Part shown: piece after piece, positions 1 to 5,528 of the stretch | Numbering within the stretch: the stretch's first letter is position 1 | Layout of the letters: each line of letters opens with the position of its first letter | IMG/VR virus record: IMGVR_UViG_3300033552_000043 | Span: 1 to 30,589 of that record | DNA from: a virus | DNA: 30,589 nucleotides | Strand: one strand, 5' to 3' | Notes under the pieces: model-generated | The model's input: only the letters and a program-made list of their open reading frames with translations | Databases searched by the model: none | What the model was told of the DNA's origin: nothing | Made by a program: the position numbers and the translations under genes

Positions 1-1
1 C

Positions 2-31
2 CCCTCAAACATCCCTCAAACAGCCCTCAAA
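2..31. repeat. Three direct repeats of CCCTCAAA at an 11-bp period
   Basis: CCCTCAAA starts at 2, 13 and 24, so the copies repeat every 11 bp, about one helical turn. The array meets the window edge, so more copies may lie upstream. It sits ahead of the MazG-like gene and could be a protein-binding array or an origin-type iteron set. Nothing else in the first 100 bases looks like a gene. Confidence 0.7.
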
Positions 32-245
32 GCACACCAATAAGCCCACCCTGTGGCCCCCTCCCATATATTTTCCTACCAGCAAAAACTAACTAGCACA
101 AGTGGTGGCACAGCAAATTTTATTTTTTAAAATTATTTCTGCCGCCGCTCTCATTACTGAGAACTCCTGTGCTACATTTCCCTCCAGCCTCAGACGACTG
201 CAAAAGAAATCTGAGCAATTTCATGCAACAACCTACAGAGGCTTT

Positions 246-578
246 ATGGCAATTGAATTAGCACAGCAAGAAGCAGAGCAACGCATAGCTTCCCCTTGGC
301 AACCCACTAAAAACACCCTGGATTTGAAGCATTTAGGCAAGCTTTCAGAGGAATTGGCAGAACTGAGCCAAGTGGTCGCCCGGTGCATCATCCAGGGCGT
401 TGATGAAGTGCATCCAGTGACAGGCAAGAGCAACAAGCTGTGGCTTGCAGAAGAGGTTGCTGATGTGTATGCCAACCTCTATTTACTGGAGGAGCATTTC
501 AGTCTTGACACAGAGTTTGTTTATAGGCGTTCAGGAGAGAAGCTGGAATTCCTTGAGTCTTGGCACGGGATGAAATGA
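246..578 (+). CDS. MazG-like nucleoside triphosphate pyrophosphohydrolase
   Basis: This 110-residue protein looks like an all-alpha NTP pyrophosphohydrolase (MazG/dUTPase-like superfamily), which cleaves NTPs to NMP and pyrophosphate. The supporting motif is KLSEELAEL (an ExxE-type helix) followed, after a short loop, by EEVADV (an ExxD-type helix), the usual Mg2+-binding acidic set. The frame is open back to a GTG at 102, but that start has no ribosome site and would add an unrelated leader. The ATG at 246 has AGAGG just upstream and begins the helical domain, so I chose it. Its stop overlaps the next start as ATGA, which implies coupled translation. Phage MazG proteins are thought to adjust nucleotide or alarmone pools. 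Substrate cannot be read from sequence. Confidence 0.7.
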   Translation: MAIELAQQEAEQRIASPWQPTKNTLDLKHLGKLSEELAELSQVVARCIIQGVDEVHPVTGKSNKLWLAEEVADVYANLYLLEEHFSLDTEFVYRRSGEKLEFLESWHGMK

Positions 579-754
579 TAGGCTGTACAACATTCCTATA
601 CGAAGAACTCTTGCGAGTCAATAAGTTTTGCACATGGTGGAATGTGATGCATGAGCAAGACGGTGACAGCTATCCTTCATGGATGCCGAAAGATACATGG
701 GAGAAAGAGTATAGGGCTTGGAAGAGTTCAGATGTTTGTAAGGACATTGAATGA
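575..754 (+). CDS. Small tryptophan-rich hypothetical protein
   Basis: This 59-residue protein is not recognised. It starts at an ATG that overlaps the MazG-like gene's stop (ATGA), so it is probably translated by coupling. It has five Trp residues (WW at 21-22, then 37, 43 and 50) and four Cys. A clear terminator follows eight bases after the stop, so the two genes form the end of a transcription unit. The overlap and composition support a real gene, but no function can be given. Confidence 0.6.
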   Translation: MIGCTTFLYEELLRVNKFCTWWNVMHEQDGDSYPSWMPKDTWEKEYRAWKSSDVCKDIE

Positions 755-760
755 AATGAT

Positions 761-783
761 AGGCTCCTTCGGGAGCTTTTCTT
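761..783 (+). terminator. Rho-independent terminator after the MazG-like unit
   Basis: GCTCC (763-767) pairs with GGAGC (772-776) around a TTCG tetraloop; flanking AG/CT can extend the stem. TTTTCTTTT follows from 777. This is a textbook intrinsic terminator on the plus strand. Confidence 0.85.
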
Positions 784-820
784 TTGTCTATTGCTGGATG
801 AAATAATTCCCATAAATAAT

Positions 821-850
821 TTGCACGATTGTGGGATTGTGGTCTACACT
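821..850 (+). promoter_or_regulatory. Weak candidate promoter before the serine recombinase
   Basis: TTGCAC (821-826) and TACACT (845-850) are 18 bp apart and lie about 32 bases before the recombinase start. The spacer contains a tandem GATTGTGG GATTGTGG (827-842), which could be an operator. The match to consensus is modest. Confidence 0.35.
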
Positions 851-881
851 ACAGCCATCGCAAAAACAACCGGGGAATTAG

Positions 882-1523
882 ATGACTGTTCATGCCTACA
901 TGCGCGTTTCTACAGAGAAAAATCAGACCACTGACAACCAGCGCAAGGCTATTCTTGACGCAGGGTTTTCTGTAGACAAGTTTTACTCTGAAGACGGTGT
1001 GTCCGGTAGCATCAAGGCTACAGAGCGCCCTGTGTTTGCCCAGATGATTTCCTTGATGACTGCTGGTGATCAACTCATCATTACAATGATTGACAGGCTT
1101 GGACGGTCTGCCTCTGACATCCTGAATGTCATAGAGATGTTCAAAGTGATGGGTGTACGTGTACGTGTCCTCCAGTTTGACGGCATGGACATTACCTCTA
1201 GCATGGGTAAAATGGTACTTACTTGCATGGCTGCTATGAGTGAGCTTGAGCGTAACATCCTCGTAGAGCGTGTCCATGCGGGCCTGGAGCGCACTAAAGC
1301 ACAAGGCACTATCCTTGGCACACCTCTCACAATCGAGCCTGCTGTGCTGTGCGAGATGGTTGCTCAGAAAGCTGCCAAGGTTTCTCTTGAGGCTCTTGTG
1401 ATTCAATTCAATATTCCTAGAAGCACTATTGCCCGGAACATAACTAAATGGAAGGACTCACTTGATCAGTACAAAGTAGAATGGAATGCCCGTCAATCAC
1501 AATATGCAGCAAAACTTGTTTAA
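882..1523 (+). CDS. Small serine recombinase (resolvase/invertase family)
   Basis: This 213-residue protein has the resolvase/invertase N-terminal catalytic domain and a C-terminal helix-turn-helix. The nucleophile is Ser10 in YMRVSTEKNQ, with Arg8 beside it. The conserved DRLGRS segment supplies Arg72 and Arg75, and the long helix contains ELERNILVER (121-130). Residues about 166-190 look like the DNA-binding HTH of Hin/Gin and Tn3-type resolvases. The length fits small resolvases or invertases rather than large serine integrases. The start has a GGGGAA ribosome site about five bases upstream. It could invert a phage segment or resolve multimers; no paired crossover sites were recognised here. 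Confidence 0.9.
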   Translation: MTVHAYMRVSTEKNQTTDNQRKAILDAGFSVDKFYSEDGVSGSIKATERPVFAQMISLMTAGDQLIITMIDRLGRSASDILNVIEMFKVMGVRVRVLQFDGMDITSSMGKMVLTCMAAMSELERNILVERVHAGLERTKAQGTILGTPLTIEPAVLCEMVAQKAAKVSLEALVIQFNIPRSTIARNITKWKDSLDQYKVEWNARQSQYAAKLV

Positions 1524-1532
1524 GGAACAGCA

Positions 1533-1784
1533 ATGAAATACCCTACTATCCACCTAAACGGCACAAGCCCTGATAGTCTTCTTGACGGCCTCGTGGGAGC
1601 TATGACAGGCATCAACGCAGCAATTGAAGCATTGGCTGTATGTTGCCCTAACGGTAGAGACTATCCGCAGGGTGGCTACTCTGATGCTGTTGATGATCAT
1701 GCTAGTCGCTTCAGTCGCCTGGAGAGTGTTCTAAAGGAGCTTGATCTTCTTGCACTTAACATCTCAGATCAAAGCAAGCGTTAA
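1533..1784 (+). CDS. Small hypothetical phage protein
   Basis: This 83-residue soluble protein starts nine bases after the recombinase stop with a good AAGGA ribosome site. It is mostly helical in appearance, with a central CCPNGRDYPQ segment and a C-terminal heptad-like helix. The PNGRDY type of segment seems familiar from unnamed phage proteins, but I cannot attach a function. It is followed by a plus-strand terminator, so it ends the recombinase unit. Confidence 0.7.
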   Translation: MKYPTIHLNGTSPDSLLDGLVGAMTGINAAIEALAVCCPNGRDYPQGGYSDAVDDHASRFSRLESVLKELDLLALNISDQSKR

Positions 1785-1797
1785 AGCCAGACGTAGA

Positions 1798-1840
1798 AAA
1801 GCCTCCTGTACAGAAATGTAGAGGAGGCTTTATTGTTTGT
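1798..1840 (+). terminator. Plus-strand terminator after the recombinase unit
   Basis: AAAGCCTCC (1798-1806) pairs with GGAGGCTTT (1823-1831), and the plus strand continues TTTATTGTTTG. It ends rightward transcription and faces the leftward terminator at 1845-1887. Confidence 0.8.
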
Positions 1841-1844
1841 GCTT

Positions 1845-1887
1845 AAATGATAAAAGCCTCTAAACCTTTGTAGGGCTTAGAGGCTTT
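1845..1887 (-). terminator. Minus-strand terminator facing the leftward transcripts
   Basis: AAAGCCTCTAA (1853-1863) is complementary to TTAGAGGCTTT (1877-1887), an 11-bp stem. Read leftward, the hairpin runs into TTTTATCATTT. The plus side lacks a T-tract, so it is oriented for minus-strand transcripts arriving from 2105 and above. Confidence 0.75.
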
Positions 1888-1967
1888 AGATTACTTATGT
1901 TTATATATAAATAATATTGATTGTGTTGGTTGCTCTTCAAGGTAGCCGTAGCTTACTAGAGGAAACA

Positions 1968-2027
1968 TAAGGACACTAAGGAATCACTGTAAGGGCATTC
2001 TAAGGGTACTCTAAAGTACCTTAAAGG
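1968..2027. repeat. Helically phased TAAGG / TAAAG array
   Basis: TAAGG or TAAAG(G) begins at 1968, 1977, 1990, 2001, 2012 and 2022, giving steps of 9, 13, 11, 11 and 10 bp. The last copies flank a small palindrome centred near 2012. The near-helical spacing suggests a protein-binding array or repeated motifs in the leftward RNA, where they read CCUUA. Confidence 0.5.
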
Positions 2028-2034
2028 CTTACAG

Positions 2035-2050
2035 TAGATAGATAGATAGA
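2035..2050. repeat. Tetranucleotide repeat (TAGA)4
   Basis: Four TAGA units run from 2035 to 2050 and continue into a tandem GATCA pair (from about 2054). This simple repeat sits in the non-coding block and is prone to slippage. Confidence 0.8.
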
Positions 2051-2111
2051 TTAGATCAGATCAGACCGAGCCAAGACCTGAGCCTGAACCCTCACCCTAC
2101 ACCCTAGAGTA

Positions 2112-2139
2112 ATTATACATAAATTATGATTCTTGTCAA
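2112..2139 (-). promoter_or_regulatory. Consensus leftward sigma70 promoter
   Basis: On the minus strand TTGACA (2139-2134) and TATAAT (2117-2112) are separated by 16 bp, and TG directly precedes the -10 box. Both hexamers are perfect. Transcription would start near 2105 and run into the gene-free region. Confidence 0.75.
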
Positions 2140-2155
2140 GTCTTTTATTTTCAGG

Positions 2156-2254
2156 TTAGCCCTTGCCTGTAATCACTGCGCCTGCTACATAGATGATTAC
2201 AGCGCAGACACGAACAATTACTACGAATGCAATAAGGTAGATCCAAAATTCCAT
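2156..2254 (-). CDS. 32-residue predicted membrane peptide
   Basis: A minus-strand ATG at 2254 is preceded by AGGAG six bases upstream and opens a 32-codon frame beginning MEFWIYLIAFVVIVR and ending in a Gly/Lys tail. Residues about 4-28 are hydrophobic with one Arg at 15, giving one transmembrane segment or a short hairpin. It lies 50 bases downstream of the SLOG gene and closes the leftward gene group. The strong ribosome site is the main reason to accept it. Phages often carry such tiny membrane proteins, for example in lysis control or superinfection exclusion, but no family is recognised. Confidence 0.55.
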   Translation of the reverse strand: MEFWIYLIAFVVIVRVCAVIIYVAGAVITGKG

Positions 2255-2304
2255 GATTAGCTCCTGTTGGGATATGAGAAATAACTGTAGCACAATTCTG
2301 TGAA

Positions 2305-2676
2305 TTACTTTGTCCTGTACACGAAGTGTTCAAGGGAATTCTTTTCTGCCCACGCCAACATGTTCTTAGTGCCAGGGCTAATGCCGTCCCAGAGGGCCAC
2401 CAGAGCGCCATTGTGGGCCTTGGCATACTCACCCATCTCTGCGTTGCGAATGTAGCCTGCAGCCTTTCCTAGTCGTTCCCAGTCGGCAGGAAATTCATGT
2501 ACGACAAGGCCGTTGCGCTTTGCAAATTCCATGCCCAGCATATCGGCACCTTTAGCCATCCCGCAAATAACCTCAATGTTTTGCTTGTGTAGTTTCCAAT
2601 AGCCGCTTTTGACAATTGCATCGAGGACGATGTGATAGTCAGTGATGTTGCGGCCACCCGCGATGATGATTTTCAT
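2305..2676 (-). CDS. DUF2493 / YspA-like SLOG-family protein
   Basis: This 123-residue protein resembles the DUF2493 (YspA, cpYpsA-related SLOG) family of nucleotide- or ligand-binding Rossmann-like proteins. Supporting segments are KIIIAGGRNITDY at the N-terminus, CGMAKGADMLGMEFA (38-52), FPADWERLGKAAGYIRN (62-78) and ALWDGISPGTKNML (94-107). An upstream in-frame start at 2730 would add 18 residues without a ribosome site. The chosen ATG at 2676 has AAGGAG five bases upstream. A minus-strand terminator lies between this gene and the ClpP-like gene. SLOG proteins are thought to sense or process nucleotide-derived ligands; the phage role is unknown. Confidence 0.8.
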   Translation of the reverse strand: MKIIIAGGRNITDYHIVLDAIVKSGYWKLHKQNIEVICGMAKGADMLGMEFAKRNGLVVHEFPADWERLGKAAGYIRNAEMGEYAKAHNGALVALWDGISPGTKNMLAWAEKNSLEHFVYRTK

Positions 2677-2703
2677 TTTGCTCCTTCTGATACAGTGGTC
2701 GTT

Positions 2704-2734
2704 AAAAAGCCCACACACCAAAAGATGCATGGGC
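2704..2734 (-). terminator. Minus-strand terminator between the ClpP-like and SLOG genes
   Basis: Read leftward, GCCCATGCA (2734-2726) pairs with TGTGTGGGC (2717-2709), nine pairs including two G-U, followed by TTTTT (2708-2704). It lies seven bases past the ClpP-like stop. It may reduce expression of the SLOG gene, for which no strong separate promoter was seen. Confidence 0.65.
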
Positions 2735-2740
2735 CTTAGT

Positions 2741-3445
2741 TTAAGCGTCTACAACCAAATTAGGTTTTTTAGATTTCTTTGTTGGTGCTGGGAGTTCCTC
2801 GATAGTCTTATTGAAAGCCAACTCAGCAGCCTCGTACTCAGCCCGCAATAGCTCATTCCTTGCTTCAAATCTGGCACCAAATTCTTCAGCAAAAAACCAG
2901 TAGTCTTTTCCTTCCAGTAAAGCAGTGATTTCCTCTTCCGTAAGGAAGCCCTTGTACGTAGAGTGCATGACACGCTCCATGTAATCCTGGGTAAACTTAG
3001 CCTGACTCTTAAAATCACTGTACTTGCCACCCGATCCGCATGACCCATTGTGGACAAGGCAATTAAAATTCTCAGAGAGCGTGAACTCATCAGCCTCTAG
3101 TAGGATTACAGTGCCTGCAGAATGCACACCTCCTGAAGCCTTAACGATGATTTTGCCTTCACACTCACGCATAGCCTGGATGAACATGTCAGTGGCATCC
3201 AAAGACCCGCCAGGGGTTTGCAAGTGAACAATCACAGTGTCTTTTTCTGTTGCCGCTTGCATCACCTCAATTGCATTCAGGAATTGCCTTGGTGTTTCAA
3301 TTACGTCAACGAGATAAATGTTGAATGTGCCAGAGCGAATGGGGGTGTAAGTCACTGCAAATTCTTCTGGCTCTGCTGTGTAGTAGCTGGCACGTTTGGC
3401 TGCAGGAGGTTTTCCTTGACGAATGTCGGTTTGAAATTTGTTCAT
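2741..3445 (-). CDS. ClpP-like serine protease (S14 family)
   Basis: This 234-residue protein has a ClpP fold signature. The likely triad is Ser109 in GGVHSAG, His132 in CLVHNG and Asp181 in GKDYWFFAEEFG; QTPGGS (76-81) is the usual strand before the oxyanion region. The serine context is HSAG rather than the ASMG of cellular ClpP. Residues after about 195 form a charged helical tail ending in a Lys-rich segment. The ATG at 3445 has AAAGGAA upstream; an earlier in-frame start at 3490 overlaps the endonuclease gene. A separate S49 protease sits in the head module, so this copy, grouped with PhoH and SLOG, probably does not process capsids. It may degrade host or phage proteins, perhaps with a host unfoldase. 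Confidence 0.8.
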   Translation of the reverse strand: MNKFQTDIRQGKPPAAKRASYYTAEPEEFAVTYTPIRSGTFNIYLVDVIETPRQFLNAIEVMQAATEKDTVIVHLQTPGGSLDATDMFIQAMRECEGKIIVKASGGVHSAGTVILLEADEFTLSENFNCLVHNGSCGSGGKYSDFKSQAKFTQDYMERVMHSTYKGFLTEEEITALLEGKDYWFFAEEFGARFEARNELLRAEYEAAELAFNKTIEELPAPTKKSKKPNLVVDA

Positions 3446-3455
3446 TGGTGTTCCT

Positions 3456-4190
3456 TTATTGAGTATGACCGGCAGTGTAGCCTGCACCATCTAAGTTCAT
3501 TTGTGCAATCATTTTATCGCGGTAATTTACAGCCATTGCAAAGGCCGGTAGCATACCAAAGGTCTTTACAGAAAATACTTTCGAGCAGCATTTACCTTCC
3601 AAACTGCGCCATTGCGACTTAGCGTACAGTGAACTTGCAAGACCGCTAGGGTGCATCTTATCATCCCAGACAACACCCTTCTTTCCAGAAGAGTTATTGC
3701 AAGGCATACCCTTGTTACGGGCCTGCTGGTGGTCTGTCGCCCAGCGGACATTGCCGACTACGTAGCTCCCCTCGTTATCAATCCGATCAACAGAGTACCG
3801 CTGCCCATCATTGGGCTTAGGCCCGATATGTCCATAGAAAGCATCAAACGATGTCTTCCAGGCTTCTTCAATAAGAACTCCAACTGCACCATAATTCGGG
3901 TATTCCTTGTCAGTAACAACAAGGCAACGCTCACGCATCTTTAACCAAGACTTATATTCCCTGCCCTTTGACATACCATGCGTACTCTTAGCCTTAGACT
4001 GCTTCTCAAATGTCTTGCAGCCACAAGAGGTTGCCTTACCAAATCCAAGTCGCCCAACAGTGGTCTTAAAAAGATTTCCGCAAGAACATGAGCAATTCCA
4101 GAAGTAATCGCCGTTGTCGCTTTTATCCGCAATACTCATGGCTGTAAGGTCGCCATATACGTTGCCTTGGATGTTTTTAATTCTAGGCAT
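3456..4190 (-). CDS. HNH-type homing endonuclease with zinc-ribbon and AP2-like parts
   Basis: This 244-residue protein matches the layout of phage free-standing HNH endonucleases. Residues 33-58 hold a Cys cluster (CSCSC then SCGC) that probably binds zinc. Residues 79-112 contain the KSWLKMRERC...YGAVGV segment that precedes the nuclease core, and 135-152 the DRID...NVRWAT core typical of this HNH group. Residues about 168-226 resemble a degenerate AP2-like DNA-binding domain. The start overlaps the PhoH stop (TAATG) with GAGGGAA upstream, so it is embedded in the leftward operon. Its position between unrelated genes fits a mobile homing gene. DNA cleavage is inferred from family. Confidence 0.8.
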   Translation of the reverse strand: MPRIKNIQGNVYGDLTAMSIADKSDNGDYFWNCSCSCGNLFKTTVGRLGFGKATSCGCKTFEKQSKAKSTHGMSKGREYKSWLKMRERCLVVTDKEYPNYGAVGVLIEEAWKTSFDAFYGHIGPKPNDGQRYSVDRIDNEGSYVVGNVRWATDHQQARNKGMPCNNSSGKKGVVWDDKMHPSGLASSLYAKSQWRSLEGKCCSKVFSVKTFGMLPAFAMAVNYRDKMIAQMNLDGAGYTAGHTQ

Positions 4191-4993
4191 TAAATTCCCT
4201 CGTTATAGTAGTACATCTTGACAAAAGAGCGGGTAAGCCCACTTCGCAATACGTCTGCCGGCATAAACTGCACTATGCCGATTCCACTCTCAAGTTCGTC
4301 CAAGTCTGCGTCCTCCAAATAGTCGGGTGCTTTTTCCAGAGCATCAGCGAACATTTTCAATGTAGTAGTAATTCCACTGACACCCCGCAAGTCATGCTGC
4401 TTCTGGTCGGCAGTAAAGATGTAGCTACAGTTCTCACCAAGCCTTGTTAACACCATCTGCATCTCATCTGCTGTGAAATTCTGGCTTTCTTCAAGTAGGC
4501 ACACGGCGTTTTCAAAAGATCGTCCACGCAGGTATTCACAAGGAACCATCTCAATAACCTTCTTCTCAAGCATATATTGCATAGCTCCTTCACCCAGAAA
4601 TTTAGTCATATGGGCAATACTCTGAGCGAAGAAAGGCGCTAACTTGGAATCAGCATCTCCGGGCAAAAACCCCAGAGTCTGCCCAACGACTACAGCAGGC
4701 CGAATCAGATAAACCTTATCTATTTTTTTTGACTTGAGCATACGCGCTGCATGGTATGCGGCGATGAGGGATTTCCCAGAACCTGCGGAGCCACAGAGGA
4801 AGACCACTGGGCGTCCCTCATTCAAAAACCTCAGTGCAAGTCGCTGATTGTCGTTCTTGGCTTCAAAACGAGGCATAGATGCCACATACCGTTCACCGTC
4901 TTCTCCCTCATTCATCTCAGGGATAAACTTAGCTTTGACACTACGGTTTGCACTGGCTGTGCCCCGCTTGGCTGGTGGTTTTGCACGTTTCAT
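4190..4993 (-). CDS. phoH: PhoH-like P-loop ATPase
   Basis: This 267-residue protein is a PhoH-family ATPase, common in phages. Visible motifs are Walker A GSAGSGKS (68-75), IRPAVVVGQTLGFLPGD (97-113), YLRGRSF (154-160), the Walker B region VCLLEESQN (164-172) and FTADQKQHDL (193-202). The Walker B carries Glu168 where Asp is usual (LLEESQN rather than LLDEAQN). A GTG at 5002 is in frame, but the ATG at 4993 has GAGG eight bases upstream and is preferred. It is the first gene of the leftward group behind a TTGACA promoter (5115-5143). Proposed roles are RNA-linked ATPase or helicase activity; the phage function is unsettled. Confidence 0.88.
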   Translation of the reverse strand: MKRAKPPAKRGTASANRSVKAKFIPEMNEGEDGERYVASMPRFEAKNDNQRLALRFLNEGRPVVFLCGSAGSGKSLIAAYHAARMLKSKKIDKVYLIRPAVVVGQTLGFLPGDADSKLAPFFAQSIAHMTKFLGEGAMQYMLEKKVIEMVPCEYLRGRSFENAVCLLEESQNFTADEMQMVLTRLGENCSYIFTADQKQHDLRGVSGITTTLKMFADALEKAPDYLEDADLDELESGIGIVQFMPADVLRSGLTRSFVKMYYYNEGI

Positions 4994-5114
4994 AGAATGC
5001 ACCTCGTTATTCGTGTTGTCGTAAATCTAAAGCTTTTTAGCTGAAGTGTGTACCCCTAAAGTTGGTCAAGACCCTCTCAAATTAACGAGAAAATCTATCT
5101 CAAGGATTGAGGCG

Positions 5115-5143
5115 ATGTTACACCGACAACCCTGTTCTGTCAA
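5115..5143 (-). promoter_or_regulatory. Leftward promoter of the phoH group
   Basis: On the minus strand TTGACA (5143-5138) and TAACAT (5120-5115) are 17 bp apart. It shares the TTGACAGAA-N12-TGTA pattern with other promoters here. Palindromes CTCAA-GGA-TTGAG (5099-5111) and TCTCA-TTAG-TGAGA (5151-5164) flank it and may be operators. The leader to the phoH start is about 115 bases. Confidence 0.7.
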
Positions 5144-5169
5144 ATCAAAGTCTCATTAGTGAGATTCTT

Positions 5170-5209
5170 TTGACCATAAGATTGCAAATGTAAGAATCGG
5201 TGATAACAT
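5170..5209 (+). promoter_or_regulatory. Candidate rightward promoters of the small-gene run
   Basis: TTGACC (5170-5175) with AAGAAT (5192-5197) at 16 bp, or TTGCAA (5182-5187) with TAACAT (5204-5209) at 16 bp, could each drive the genes from 5237. They are divergent from the phoH promoter. Neither is close to consensus. Confidence 0.4.
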
Positions 5210-5236
5210 TCAATCATCGAAACATTAGGAGCATTC

Positions 5237-5356
5237 ATGGAGCGCATCAGGCACATCATCATCGTAGCCATCAGCTTTGCGACAGGTAAATTCATCGTCA
5301 GGCTTTTCGGCAAAACCTACATTGTCACTGGCAATCTTGTGCGGAGGATTCTCTAA
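5237..5356 (+). CDS. 39-residue basic amphipathic peptide
   Basis: An ATG at 5237 follows TTAGGAG at a six-base spacing and opens 39 codons. The product begins MERIRHIIIVAISFA and ends LVRRIL. It has a hydrophobic core flanked by Arg/Lys and only one acidic residue, so it could lie on or in the membrane. It is the first gene of the rightward run; the next gene begins one base after its stop. No family is recognised. The ribosome site and tight packing are the evidence for it. Confidence 0.5.
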   Translation: MERIRHIIIVAISFATGKFIVRLFGKTYIVTGNLVRRIL

Positions 5357-5357
5357 A

Positions 5358-5528
5358 ATGGAATTTCAAGTTTACTACCGGGCATGGCCCAACAAAGCTC
5401 TTCGACAAATAACTGCTGAAGCTGTCGATGCAGCCACTGCTGTTAAGGATGTCGCAGATATGCTGAAGGAAGAGAAAGAGATGCACTTTAAGCCTTTGAT
5501 TGCAATGATCGTAGGAGGAAAGCAGTGA
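5358..5528 (+). CDS. Small hypothetical protein
   Basis: This 56-residue protein begins MEFQVYYRAWPNKALRQI. The frame is open upstream to 5277, but the ATG at 5358 is preferred because GGAGG lies ten bases upstream and the previous gene stops at 5356. The pattern of a beta strand, an alanine-rich helix (about 19-38) and a strand at the end (HFKPLIAMIVGG) suggests a small alpha/beta fold. Its stop overlaps the next start as GTGA. Function unknown. Confidence 0.55.
   Translation: MEFQVYYRAWPNKALRQITAEAVDAATAVKDVADMLKEEKEMHFKPLIAMIVGGKQ

Larger units (their letters stand above)
1846..2105 (-). ncRNA. Candidate small RNA of about 260 nt
   Basis: A strong leftward promoter (2112-2139) and a leftward terminator (1845-1887) bracket this stretch, which has no credible ORF. 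The predicted transcript begins near 2105 with three GGG runs. It then carries a UCUA tetranucleotide run, a hairpin from GGTACT (2005-2010) and AGTACC (2015-2020), and several CCUUA or CUUUA motifs before the terminator stem. The longest minus ORF inside is 25 codons (1891-1968) with no ribosome site. The promoter and terminator pairing is seen directly; the existence of a stable RNA is inferred. An unrecognised short peptide gene or a read-through tail of the leftward operon is also possible. Confidence 0.5.

Noticed and set aside
1-31. CRISPR-like array from the CCCTCAAA repeats
   Set aside because: Repeat cores are 8 bp with 3-bp gaps, far too short for CRISPR repeats and spacers.
102-245. 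N-terminal extension of the MazG-like protein from a GTG at 102
   Set aside because: There is no ribosome site and the added residues look non-coding; the ATG at 246 starts the helical domain with AGAGG upstream.
849-1406. Minus-strand ORF of 185 codons
   Set aside because: It lies wholly opposite the serine recombinase, which has clear catalytic motifs; the antisense product has no recognisable features.
882-1523. Large serine integrase with nearby attachment sites
   Set aside because: The protein is only 213 residues, lacks the long C-terminal domains, and no att-like inverted core was seen.
1891-1968. 25-codon minus ORF inside the candidate small RNA
   Set aside because: It has an ATG but no Shine-Dalgarno sequence, and the composition follows the AT-rich DNA.
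2151-2432. Minus-strand ORF of 93 codons across the SLOG gene end
   Set aside because: It is out of frame with the SLOG gene and the 32-codon membrane peptide, which both have good ribosome sites.
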